Assembly: GCA_910585955.1 (NCBI GenBank) | Contig: CAJUGC010000005.1 | Span: 12,462 to 76,461, forward strand | Length of the DNA: 64,000 nt | Direction: 5' to 3' | Source: an uncultured Christensenella sp. | GTDB lineage: Bacteria; Bacillota; Clostridia; Christensenellales; Pumilibacteraceae | Shown here: positions 24,582 through 31,943 of the stretch, one piece after another | Layout: every line of letters starts with the position of its first letter | Numbering within the stretch: the first letter of the stretch is position 1 | Notes under the pieces: generated by a model | What the model saw: only the letters and a program-made list of their open reading frames with translations | Told to the model about the DNA's origin: nothing | The model's database searches: none | Translations under genes and position numbers: made by a program

Positions 24582-24698
24582 AAAGTATCCTCCTGAAAAT
24601 ATTTTTATCAAAAATCGAGGCGTCTTTCGACACCGATATTATGATAGCGTAAAAATTTATAATTTGCAAGCGTTTTTATAAAACATGGTCTTTTTGAG

Positions 24699-24727
24699 TT
24701 GCAAATTTTCCGTTTTTTTGTTATAAT
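24699..24727 (+). promoter_or_regulatory. Promoter of the dCMP deaminase gene
   Basis: TTGCAA (24699-24704) and TATAAT (24722-24727) are 17 nt apart, about 80 nt before the ATG at 24809. Confidence 0.75.
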
Positions 24728-24808
24728 CGGTAATTATATAAGGTAACGCGCATACAAATACCTACAAATGGGTAGGAATTAAATTTAAGGCGCGAAAGAG
24801 GTACGATT

Positions 24809-25258
24809 ATGGATAAATGGGATATAAGATTTATGGAAGCGGCGCGCCTCGTTTCCACTTGGTCGAGTTGCTTTCAAGAGAACAGACAGGTAGGCGCGGT
24901 CATCGCAAAAAACAAGCGCATACTCACTACGGGCTATAACGGAGCGAGCAGCGGCATAAAGAACTGCAAGGAAAGGGGAGAATGCCTTCGCCGCAAACTC
25001 GGCATAGCGTCGGGTACTCAACACGAGATCTGCTATGCTACTCACGCCGAGCAGAACGCGATAATACAGGCGGCTCGCCTCGGCGTGAGCATAGAGGGCG
25101 CGACGCTTTACTGCACTCACCAGCCCTGCGTCATTTGCGCGAAGATGATAATAAACAGCGGCATAACTCGCGTCGTTTACGCCGACGGCTATCCCGACGC
25201 CTTCGCTATGGAGCTGTTTTCCGAAGCCGGCGTTGTTTGCGAACCTTTCGCCGTATAA
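24809..25258 (+). CDS. dCMP deaminase / ComEB-type zinc deaminase
   Basis: This 149-residue cytosolic enzyme belongs to the deoxycytidylate deaminase family, converting dCMP to dUMP for thymidylate synthesis. The zinc site is HAEQNAI (His and catalytic Glu, about residues 82-86) plus PCVICAKMI (two Cys). Family stretches NRQVGAVIAKNKRILTTGYNG and TRVVYADGYPD are present. AAAGAGG lies 8 nt before the ATG. It stands alone, followed 2 nt after its stop by a palindromic element. Assignment to dCMP rather than another deaminated base is by family similarity. Confidence 0.88.
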   Translation: MDKWDIRFMEAARLVSTWSSCFQENRQVGAVIAKNKRILTTGYNGASSGIKNCKERGECLRRKLGIASGTQHEICYATHAEQNAIIQAARLGVSIEGATLYCTHQPCVICAKMIINSGITRVVYADGYPDAFAMELFSEAGVVCEPFAV

Positions 25259-25260
25259 TT

Positions 25261-25384
25261 CCCGAGGGCTTATATACTTCGCATTTCTGCGTTAAGCTCC
25301 GCGCCGCCTCGGTCGTGTACGGTTTAGTACACTCCCTTCGTCGGTGCTCGCTTGCCTTGAACTGCTCGTATCTAAGCCCTCGGG
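25261..25384. repeat. Arm-matched palindromic element, copy C (3' of dCMP deaminase)
   Basis: The left arm CCCGAGGGCTTATATA (25261-25276) begins 2 nt after the stop and pairs with TATCTAAGCCCTCGGG (25369-25384) at 15 of 16 positions. An apical GTGTAC..GTACAC segment lies near 25314-25332. The outer sequence shares nothing with the arms of copies A or B, yet pairs internally. Confidence 0.85.
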
Positions 25385-25399
25385 TGTTGTGGTTATTTA

Positions 25400-25511
25400 G
25401 AAACATTTATATACGGGCTATGTGCTCTTTGGCGGCGGGCGCAGTACAAGTGTAGTACCCGACCCGCCGCCTCATCGCTTGTTGCCCGTCTTACTTGCAT
25501 CTAAACCGTTT
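25400..25511. repeat. Arm-matched palindromic element, copy D
   Basis: It follows copy C. GGGC (25415) to GCCCG (25483) and GGCGGCGGG/CCCGCCGCC form the inner stems around a GTAC..GTAC apex; the outer arm (AAACATTTATATA against TATAAACCG-like tail to 25511) pairs less well. It closely resembles copy E in its inner part (GTGCTCTTTGGCGGCGGGCGC). Confidence 0.6.
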
Positions 25512-25535
25512 GGTGTCCGTACTATACCTAAAAAA

Positions 25536-25587
25536 GGCTCCCCTTAGTAAGGGGAGCTGTCACCGTCAGGCGACTGAGGGGATTGTC
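25536..25587. repeat. Dispersed repeat of the GGCTCCCC..GGGGAGC family
   Basis: GCTCCCCTTAGTAAGGGGAGC then a GTCACC..GGCGAC stem and TGAGGGGATTGTC, as at 9908 and 22446. Confidence 0.8.
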
Positions 25588-25615
25588 GGAAGTAGAACGT
25601 TGCAAAAATGCCCTT

Positions 25616-25685
25616 TGTCATTCTGCTCAGCCGAGCGAAGCGAACGCCACGAAGCGAAGCGTAGTATCGAAGTCGAAGAATCTCT
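25616..25685. repeat. 70-bp dispersed repeat (TGTCATTCTG family), second copy
   Basis: By eye it is identical over 70 bp to 9991-10060. Both copies lie about 30 nt after a GGCTCCCC-family repeat. Confidence 0.85.
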
Positions 25686-25841
25686 ATCGGAAATCGACAT
25701 CAATTCACACGCATCACTAAAAGACGTTATTGAAACATCATTAAAGACTTACTCCTCTAAATCGTTTAAAGGAGAGGGATAATTCGCCAAGGCTCATGGC
25801 GTTCGCTGCGCCGTATAGACGGCTTGCTCGGCTGAGTGAAA

Positions 25842-25871
25842 GGGAGAGGAACAGCCGAAAGTTCCTCTCCC
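25842..25871. terminator. Perfect 11-bp hairpin, terminator-like
   Basis: GGGAGAGGAAC (25842-25852) pairs perfectly with GTTCCTCTCCC (25861-25871); TTCATCTTTTT follows. No gene with a ribosome site precedes it on the + strand within 500 nt, so it may be part of the repeat-rich block rather than a gene terminator. Confidence 0.5.
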
Positions 25872-25877
25872 TTCATC

Positions 25878-26076
25878 TTTTTCGCGCGCCTTTTCGAAAA
25901 AAAGGCGCAATTCCATTTTCCGCGGCTTTCTAAAAGCGCAAATTCTACATTTATCCACTTTGCCAAAAGACCTTTCGTTTACCTTTCGAAAAGGTAAAGC
26001 CCCTTTGCCTCGGGCAAAAATTCTTTTTCGCGCACCTTTTCGAAAAAAGGTGCAGTAACATTTTCCGCGGTTTTCT
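25878..26076. repeat. Pair of hairpin repeats (TTTTTCGCGCRCC family)
   Basis: Two near-identical about 53-nt units at 25878-25930 and 26024-26076 each contain GCRCCTTTTCGAAAAAAGGYGC followed by ATTTTCCGCGG. A related hairpin lies at 71-98 and a degenerate one near 47228. The stem base G-C in one copy becomes A-T in the other, with pairing kept. Confidence 0.65.
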
Positions 26077-26120
26077 CAAAAACCCCAAAAAATATTTTCG
26101 AAAAATTTTTAAAAAATCAC

Positions 26121-26149
26121 TTGACATTCTTTTGATGCGGTATTATAAT
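26121..26149 (+). promoter_or_regulatory. Consensus promoter of the ctsR operon
   Basis: TTGACA (26121-26126) and TATAAT (26144-26149) are both perfect SigA hexamers with 17-nt spacing. Confidence 0.92.
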
Positions 26150-26159
26150 CGAATTGAAA

Positions 26160-26183
26160 TTTGACTTTCTTTGACCTTTGACC
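26160..26183 (+). promoter_or_regulatory. CtsR operator with three heptads
   Basis: TTTGACT at 26160-26166, TTTGACC at 26170-26176 and TTTGACC at 26177-26183. The first two, 3 nt apart, read in reverse complement as the CtsR consensus RGTCAAA-NAN-RGTCAAA. The site covers the start of the predicted transcript, as expected for autorepression of ctsR. The third heptad is directly abutted, which is unusual. Confidence 0.88.
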
Positions 26184-26235
26184 TTTAAAGTCGAAGAACG
26201 ATGAAAGCCGAACAAACGAAAAGGAGGCGACAATA

Positions 26236-26703
26236 ATGGCGAACATAAGCGATTTGATAGAACGGTTCTTGCTCGACACTCTCGGAGAGGACAACAGCGT
26301 TAACATAAGCCGTAACGAACTTGCAAGCTACTTTGCCTGTGCGCCGAGCCAGATAAATTATGTGCTGTCCACGCGGTTTACTCCCGAACGCGGATATGTC
26401 ATAGAGTCGCGTCGCGGAGGAGGCGGATATATTACGGTCGTTCGCGTCAACAGAAGCAGCGACGAGACGATAGACGAAATTTTGAACCGCTCGATATCCG
26501 ACGGCATAAGTTATAATCACTCGCTTCAAGTACTCGAAAGGCTTGCCGGCGGCGGTATAATAACCGAGCGCGAGGCAAAACTAATTGCGTCGGCGATCTC
26601 CGACAAAGCGCTCATAGCGCCTACGGTGGCGAAAGACGGATTGCGCGCGGGGATACTCAAGAGCGTGATATTAAGGTTGTTGCAAGAAAATTCCGAAGAG
26701 TAA
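26236..26703 (+). CDS. ctsR: Transcriptional repressor CtsR
   Basis: This 155-residue class III heat-shock repressor binds heptad repeats upstream of clp genes and is released on heat or after McsB action. The N-terminal winged helix-turn-helix (about residues 5-70) includes NELASYFACAPSQINYVLSTRF and the glycine-rich heat-sensing wing ESRRGGGGYITVVRV. The C-terminal dimer domain has LERLAGGGIITEREAKLIASAI. GGAGG lies 7 nt before the ATG. It heads the operon with mcsA (39 nt later), mcsB and clpC, and an excellent operator precedes it. Confidence 0.97.
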   Translation: MANISDLIERFLLDTLGEDNSVNISRNELASYFACAPSQINYVLSTRFTPERGYVIESRRGGGGYITVVRVNRSSDETIDEILNRSISDGISYNHSLQVLERLAGGGIITEREAKLIASAISDKALIAPTVAKDGLRAGILKSVILRLLQENSEE

Positions 26704-26742
26704 AGGACGGAAAAACAAAGCCCGAACAAGGAGGACGGTTCT

Positions 26743-27255
26743 ATGTTATGCGACGAATGTAAAAAGAGAGAAGCCGTGTTTCACTCGAAAATAATCCACA
26801 ACGGACAGGTGCGCGAGCGCCATCTCTGTGCGGAATGCAGTAAGAAATACAGAGAAGAAGAATCGCTGTTTAAGCCGTTCGGAGATCTGTTTTCCTCTCT
26901 TCCCGAGCTTATGCTCGGCAAGGGCGCGCCTCGGTGCACGGTATGCGATAAGTGCGGCACGACAAGCGACGAGTTCCTGCGCACGGGTTATGTCGGCTGT
27001 CCCGAATGTTATAAAGCGTTCGGTACGGTAATGCTCGACGTAGTGCGCCGCACGCAGCACGATACTCATCACATAGGCAAAGCTCCGGGCGTAAAGACAA
27101 AAAGCTCGGTCGCCGCCGCGCAGAATAAGATCGACGAACTTCGCCGCCTGCAACGCCGTGCGATAGAGGCCGACGATTTTGAAGAAGCGTCGAGACTGCG
27201 CGACGAGATAAACGAACTCAAGCGTTCCATAGACAAAGGAGGCGACAAGAAATGA
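26743..27255 (+). CDS. mcsA: McsA, activator of the arginine kinase McsB
   Basis: This 170-residue protein has paired CxxC zinc motifs (CDECKKREAVFHSK with HLCAECSKKY; CTVCDKCG with GCPECYKAFG) and a C-terminal UVR motif (about residues 130-165: IDELRRLQRRAIEADDFEEASRLRDEI) that matches the interaction motif in ClpC and UvrB. McsA activates McsB and tunes CtsR release. GGAGG lies 7-8 nt upstream. Its stop overlaps the mcsB start (ATGA), so the two are coupled. Confidence 0.95.
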   Translation: MLCDECKKREAVFHSKIIHNGQVRERHLCAECSKKYREEESLFKPFGDLFSSLPELMLGKGAPRCTVCDKCGTTSDEFLRTGYVGCPECYKAFGTVMLDVVRRTQHDTHHIGKAPGVKTKSSVAAAQNKIDELRRLQRRAIEADDFEEASRLRDEINELKRSIDKGGDKK

Positions 27256-28283
27256 GCGGCGAAAACAGTGTGGTTATTTCCAGCAGAGTCAGACTTGCCC
27301 GCAATTTGGACGGATTACCTTTTCCGCATAAGCTCCGTTACGAGCAGGGCATGATAATTTCCAAGCAGGTCTACGAGGCGCTTGCGCCCATAGGCTCGTT
27401 CAATCTCTACCGTATGGCAAGCTCGAACGAGCTCGATCTCGACGTTTTAAAGGAAAAGCATCTTATATCCGACGACCTTCTGCGTTCGGTGGGCGGCGCG
27501 GTAGTCATAAACGACAGCGAGACGGTCAGCGTCATGGTGAACGAAGAAGATCATATACGCGAGCAGTGCATAATGCGCGGCATGAAGCTCGAAGAGGCAT
27601 ATCGCGAAATAGATAAGGCGGACGACGCGATTTCGTCTAAAATGAAGTTCGCATACGACGATAAACTCGGCTATCTCACCTGTTGCCCGACCAACGTCGG
27701 TACGGGAATGCGCGCTTCCGTAATGTTGTTTCTGCCGGCGCTTGCGCTTACCGACAGTATAAAGAGCTGCGTGGACGCGGTGTCGCGCCTTAACATGACG
27801 GTGCGCGGAGTATACGGAGAGGGCAGCAGAGCCGACGGATTCATTTACCAAGTGTCGAACAGCAAGACGCTCGGCATAAGCGAAAGAGAGATAATATCTT
27901 CGGTATCGAATTGTATAGGAAGAGTAATAGAGTCCGAGCTCATTGCGCGCGACAGATTGCTTCAACAGAGCGGCGTTGAGATAAAGGACAGAGTTTGCAG
28001 GGCGTGGGGGCTTCTCACGAACGCATATTCGATGTCTACCGACGAGTTTATGTCCCAACTCGCTTACGTCAAGCTCGGAGCTTCCGAGGGGTACGACCTC
28101 ATAAAGATAAACGACCCCGACCGCTTCGAAAAACTCTTCACCGAAGCTCAGCCCGCCAACGTCGTCAACATCAGCGGCAAAGCGCTCGACGGCGACCTTG
28201 CGAGCGTAACCCCCGCACAGCGCGACGTGCTGCGCGCGGCTTATGTCGCCAAGACCCTCAAGGCAATCGCCTCACGCGTATAG
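27252..28283 (+). CDS. mcsB: Protein arginine kinase McsB
   Basis: This 343-residue member of the phosphagen kinase family phosphorylates arginines on CtsR and on aggregated proteins, marking them for ClpC-ClpP. Motifs: VVISSRVRLARNLDGLPFP near the N terminus, VNEEDHIREQCIMRG with the catalytic Glu/His region, LTCCPTNVGTGMRASVMLFLPAL (reactive Cys and substrate loop), and VSNSKTLGISEREIISSV. The C-terminal helices contain the pArg-binding region. It overlaps mcsA by 4 nt. Confidence 0.95.
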   Translation: MSGENSVVISSRVRLARNLDGLPFPHKLRYEQGMIISKQVYEALAPIGSFNLYRMASSNELDLDVLKEKHLISDDLLRSVGGAVVINDSETVSVMVNEEDHIREQCIMRGMKLEEAYREIDKADDAISSKMKFAYDDKLGYLTCCPTNVGTGMRASVMLFLPALALTDSIKSCVDAVSRLNMTVRGVYGEGSRADGFIYQVSNSKTLGISEREIISSVSNCIGRVIESELIARDRLLQQSGVEIKDRVCRAWGLLTNAYSMSTDEFMSQLAYVKLGASEGYDLIKINDPDRFEKLFTEAQPANVVNISGKALDGDLASVTPAQRDVLRAAYVAKTLKAIASRV

Positions 28284-28426
28284 CGTACACATAAAAAGCT
28301 CATATATATTATATAGAATGGGTTACTGGTAGAATTGAATTTATAAATCGATTTTTTTAGCACACGAAAGCATGGACGCTTGTCGGACGAGATGAATATG
28401 CTTTCGGAAAATATCTATGGGAGGAC

Positions 28427-30841
28427 ATGAAATTTATGCAGTTTCTGATATCCGAAAACATGAAAAAAGCGCTCGATATAGCCACCGAAGCTGCCACCAA
28501 ATACAGCAGCGACGTTGTGGGCACCGAGCACATATTATACGGAATGCTGTTGTCGGGAGGCAAGGCGGGTAAACTCTTGACGGCGGGAGGCGCTACTCCC
28601 GAGATCTTCGTCGAACAGTTCGAACGCAGTCCGCACTATGCGGGCGTCACTCCGAGCTTATCGCCGCGTTTCGGACTCATAATGCAGTACGCTCAACAGG
28701 TTTGCCAACAGACGCATAACAAGGAGATCCACACGGAGCACGTCTTGTACGCGATCCTAAGCGATAACGCAGGCGTAGCTTGCGCGATCCTTGCCGACGC
28801 GGGCGTCAACCTGCGCGAACTGTACCGCGCGACGACAAAGGAGCTTTCGCAAAAGACTGCGGACAATGCGCCCGCAGGCAAGACGCTTCCGGCGGAACTG
28901 AACGATCTCGGCATAGACGTGACGAAAAAGGCGCGCGATCATAAGATCGACCCCATAATAGGCAGAAAGGGCGAGATCGAGCGTATAATCCAAATACTTT
29001 GCCGCAAGACGAAAAACAACCCGGTGCTCATAGGCGAGCCGGGCGTCGGCAAGTCGGCGGTGGTCGAAGGACTCGCAAAAGCCATAGTAGAGGGCAACGT
29101 GCCCGAGCTTCTGCGCGATAAGATAGTGTTCAGCCTCGACATAGGCTCGCTCATGGCGGGCACGAAGTATAGAGGCGAGCTCGAGCGCAAGCTTAAGGAC
29201 GCGATTTCTATTATCCGCGAGCGCGGCGATATTATAGTGTTCATAGACGAGCTGCACACTCTTGCGCGTGCGGGGGACAAGGACGGCGAGGTTTCGCCCG
29301 CAGACATCTTGAAGCCCTATCTCGCGCGCGGCGAAATGCAGACGATAGGCGCGACGACTACCGACGAATACAGAAAGTTTATCGAGGCGGACAAAGCGCT
29401 CGAACGCCGCTTCCAGCCCATAATAGTCGAGCCGCCCACTGTCGACGAAACCATAGAGATCCTGCGCGGACTCAAGGACAACTACGAGGCGTTCCATAAA
29501 GTAAAGATAGACGACGAAGCGTTGCTTGCGGCGGCTCGCCTTTCGGACAGATACATCACCGACAGATTCTTACCCGATAAGGCGATAGACCTCGTAGACG
29601 AAGCCATGAGCAGGGCAAAGGTCAGCGGAAGCACCGTTCCGCCCGACATCAAGCAAATGGAAGCGCAGATAAAAGAGCTCGAGCTCAAAAAGAACGACGC
29701 CGTGGCAAAAGAGGACTTCGATACGGCAACCGTCGTGCGCGACGAGATAAAGGCGCTTCACGCAAAGATAGACGAGAGCAAGCTCGAATGGAAGAAGCAC
29801 GGCGAACAGTCGGGAATGTCCATAACCGCCGAGGACATTGCGGACATTGTTTCCAAGTGGACGAAGATACCCGTTACGCGCCTGAGCGAAACCGAGACCC
29901 AGCGTCTCGTGAACCTCGAAGAGATTCTCCACAATCGCGTCATAGGGCAGGACGAGGCTGTAAAGAGCGTAGCCAAAGCCATTCGCCGCGCGAGAGCGGG
30001 ACTTAAAGACCCCAACCGTCCGATAGGATCGTTTATGTTCCTCGGCCCGACGGGAGTCGGCAAGACCGAGCTCACGAAGGCGCTCGGCGAAGCCATGTTC
30101 GACGACGAGAATGCCGTAATAAGGATAGATATGTCCGAGTATATGGAATCGCACAGCGTCTCCAAGCTCATCGGTTCGCCTCCGGGTTACGTCGGCTTCG
30201 ACGACGGAGGACAGCTCACCGAGCAGGTACGCCGCAAGCCGTACAGCGTAGTGCTTTTCGACGAGGTGGAAAAGGCGCACCCCGACGTGTTCAACCTCAT
30301 GCTTCAGATCCTCGACGACGGCAGACTGACCGATTCCCGCGGAAGAACGGTATCTTTTAAGAATACGATAATAATAATGACGAGTAATGCGGGCGTAGCC
30401 GACCTTCATAACACGTCGCGCGGACTCGGTTTTGCGATAGACGACGACAGCGAGACCAAGCGCGAAAGACAGCGCACGGAAGACGTATTAATGTCCGCGC
30501 TCAAACGCTATTTCAAGCCCGAGTTCCTAAACCGTATCGACGTCATAACCGTGTTCCATGCGCTCACGAAAGAGGACATCGGAAAGATTGCCGACCTCAT
30601 GCTGGGTAAAGTCGAAAAGACGCTCGGAGAAAAGAAAATCCGCCTCGTCGTTACGCCCTCCATGCGCGACTATATAATAAAGAAAGGGTACGACGCAGAG
30701 TACGGAGCCCGACCTCTTCGCAGAGTTATCGAGCAAAGTATCGAGGACAACGTCGCCGAAGCGCTGCTAACGGGCAAGATAAAAGAGGGAAGTACGGTCA
30801 CGGTGGACGCGGACGGCGACGGAAATGTGACGGTACGTTGA
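28427..30841 (+). CDS. clpC: AAA+ unfoldase ClpC
   Basis: This 804-residue protein unfolds substrates for ClpP. The N domain (about 1-150) has two Clp_N repeats (TEHILYGMLLSG; TEHVLYAILSDN). AAA1 has Walker A GEPGVGKS and IVFIDELHTLARAG; the middle UVR-type coiled coil has LKKNDAVAKEDFDTATVVRDEI; AAA2 has GPTGVGKTE, SEYMESHSVSKLIGSPPGYVG and LFDEVEKAHPDVF. The ATG at 28427 is only 2 nt after GGGAGG and that at 28436 is 11 nt after it, so the true start may be 28436. A gap of 143 nt after mcsB could hold a second promoter. Confidence 0.95.
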   Translation: MKFMQFLISENMKKALDIATEAATKYSSDVVGTEHILYGMLLSGGKAGKLLTAGGATPEIFVEQFERSPHYAGVTPSLSPRFGLIMQYAQQVCQQTHNKEIHTEHVLYAILSDNAGVACAILADAGVNLRELYRATTKELSQKTADNAPAGKTLPAELNDLGIDVTKKARDHKIDPIIGRKGEIERIIQILCRKTKNNPVLIGEPGVGKSAVVEGLAKAIVEGNVPELLRDKIVFSLDIGSLMAGTKYRGELERKLKDAISIIRERGDIIVFIDELHTLARAGDKDGEVSPADILKPYLARGEMQTIGATTTDEYRKFIEADKALERRFQPIIVEPPTVDETIEILRGLKDNYEAFHKVKIDDEALLAAARLSDRYITDRFLPDKAIDLVDEAMSRAKVSGSTVPPDIKQMEAQIKELELKKNDAVAKEDFDTATVVRDEIKALHAKIDESKLEWKKHGEQSGMSITAEDIADIVSKWTKIPVTRLSETETQRLVNLEEILHNRVIGQDEAVKSVAKAIRRARAGLKDPNRPIGSFMFLGPTGVGKTELTKALGEAMFDDENAVIRIDMSEYMESHSVSKLIGSPPGYVGFDDGGQLTEQVRRKPYSVVLFDEVEKAHPDVFNLMLQILDDGRLTDSRGRTVSFKNTIIIMTSNAGVADLHNTSRGLGFAIDDDSETKRERQRTEDVLMSALKRYFKPEFLNRIDVITVFHALTKEDIGKIADLMLGKVEKTLGEKKIRLVVTPSMRDYIIKKGYDAEYGARPLRRVIEQSIEDNVAEALLTGKIKEGSTVTVDADGDGNVTVR

Positions 30842-30878
30842 AAATCTCGAAAATAACACATTATTTTTCAAAACCCTA

Positions 30879-30907
30879 TTTACAAACGCGAAGAAACGTG
30901 CTATAAT
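30879..30907 (+). promoter_or_regulatory. Promoter of hpf
   Basis: TTTACA (30879-30884) and TATAAT (30902-30907) are 17 nt apart, giving a leader of about 30 nt before the ATG at 30945. Confidence 0.85.
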
Positions 30908-30944
30908 AAAGGTACTTAAATAATGTACTTTGGAGGTACAAATC

Positions 30945-31475
30945 ATGAGAATCGAATACTTGACAAAGAACTATCAGGCGGCGGAAAAACTCAAGGACCT
31001 TATCGAAAAGAAGGTCAATCGTCTGGACAAGTTTTTTGAGAACGACACTGCCGTCAAAGTAATGCTCAAACAGGCAAACGACGTTCATACGATGGAACTT
31101 ACCATTTTTGTAGGAAGCGGCGTGCTTCGCAGCGAGGTGTCGAGCGATAATATGTACGACAACGTCGATCTTGCTCTCGGCAAGCTTGAAAAGCAGATAA
31201 TAAAACACCACAAAAAGATAGCCGACAAGTCCAAGAAATTCCGCGAACCCGCAATAACCGACGCGTCCGCCGCGCCTTCCGAGCCGGAGCAAGAGAACAA
31301 GCTCGTCCGCTCCAAGGCATACAAACTCACTCCGATGACGGTTGAGGACGCTATAGACGAGCTCGAGCTTATCGGTCACAGCTTCTATGTATTCGAGAAC
31401 ATGGAAACGAGCAGAGTCGCCGTGCTCTATCGCCGCAACGACGGCAATTACGGCTTAATCGACGCCCAAATTTAA
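30945..31475 (+). CDS. hpf: Long-form ribosome hibernation promoting factor
   Basis: The ATG at 30945 has GGAGG 8 nt upstream, giving 176 residues; the in-frame ATG at 30930 precedes that site. The N-terminal beta-alpha-beta-beta-beta-alpha domain (1-100: MRIEYLTKNYQAAEKLKDL.. KIADKSKKF) binds the decoding centre. The C-terminal domain (120-176: KLVRSKAYKLTPMTVEDAIDELELIGHSFYVF) dimerises 70S ribosomes into 100S particles. Linker residues 101-118 are acidic and Ala-rich. It is monocistronic with its own promoter and a terminator at 31808-31834. Its stop codon lies inside the arm of a palindromic element. Confidence 0.95.
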   Translation: MRIEYLTKNYQAAEKLKDLIEKKVNRLDKFFENDTAVKVMLKQANDVHTMELTIFVGSGVLRSEVSSDNMYDNVDLALGKLEKQIIKHHKKIADKSKKFREPAITDASAAPSEPEQENKLVRSKAYKLTPMTVEDAIDELELIGHSFYVFENMETSRVAVLYRRNDGNYGLIDAQI

Positions 31476-31594
31476 AGGTTTATATGCTTCGTAAGACGGG
31501 CTGCGTGCTCTTCGGCGGCGGGCGCTGTACGATGCTGTACAGCAAGCCGCCTCATCGCCTGCTGCCTGTCTTACTCGCATTTAAGCCTTTAAAT
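31468..31594. repeat. Arm-matched palindromic element, copy E (overlaps hpf stop)
   Basis: ATTTAAAGGTTTATATGC (31470-31487) includes the hpf stop TAA (31473-31475). It pairs with GCATTTAAGCCTTTAAAT (31577-31594) at 16 of 18 positions, with one of the two exceptions a G-U pair in RNA. Inner stems GTAAGACGGGC/GCCTGTCTTAC-like and GGCGGC/GCCGCC enclose an apex CTGTAC..GTACAG. Confidence 0.85.
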
Positions 31595-31662
31595 CAATCC
31601 AACTGTCCTCGAACTGCTCGTTTCTCCGCTCTCAGGTATACGTTTTTAACCTTATAAAAAGG

Positions 31663-31712
31663 CTACCCTTAGCAAGGGGAGCTGTCGCCGACAGGCGACT
31701 GAGGGGATTGCT
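31663..31712. repeat. Dispersed repeat of the GGCTCCCC..GGGGAGC family, degenerate
   Basis: GGCTACCCTTAGCAAGGGGAGC carries one stem mismatch; GTCGCC..GGCGAC and TGAGGGGATTG follow. Confidence 0.7.
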
Positions 31713-31727
31713 CTCCTAGTATAAAGC

Positions 31728-31770
31728 CTTCCCTTGATAGGGAAGGCGGCGCGCCGCGGAGCGGAGCGCA
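31728..31770. repeat. Dispersed repeat of the CCTTCCCTTG..AGGGAAGG family
   Basis: CCTTCCCTTGATAGGGAAGG forms the hairpin, followed by a GC-rich segment. The order relative to the GGCTCCCC repeat is reversed compared with 9791-9960 and 22366-22496. Confidence 0.65.
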
Positions 31771-31807
31771 GCCGAGAAATCTAAACCTTATAAAACAGTA
31801 CCCGCCC

Positions 31808-31834
31808 AAAGACAGAGCTTCGGCTCTGTCTTTT
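31808..31834 (+). terminator. Intrinsic terminator with TTCG tetraloop
   Basis: AAAGACAGAGC and GCTCTGTCTTT pair around TTCG, with TTTT at the end. It is the first convincing terminator after hpf and lies beyond the repeats, so the hpf transcript may include them. Confidence 0.85.
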
Positions 31835-31872
31835 CCTATGGAAATCCTCTTAAAATATTCTATTTATTTTTC

Positions 31873-31901
31873 TTGTCTTTTTTTCTTTAATATAGTATAA
31901 T
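31873..31901 (+). promoter_or_regulatory. Promoter of pgi
   Basis: TTGTCT (31873-31878) and TATAAT (31896-31901) are 17 nt apart, about 40 nt before the ATG. Confidence 0.8.
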
Positions 31902-31943
31902 ACGGCTGTATGAAATTTTTTCGGCAGTAAAGGAGACCAAAGT

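Noticed and set aside
24582..24720. CIRCE element expected upstream of groES
   Set aside because: No TTAGCACTC/GAGTGCTAA inverted repeat or clear CtsR heptad pair could be found in the region.
25261..25685. CRISPR array suspected from dense repeats
   Set aside because: The repeats are few, of different families, unequal in length and spacing, and palindromic over 100 nt; no regular repeat-spacer pattern and no cas genes.
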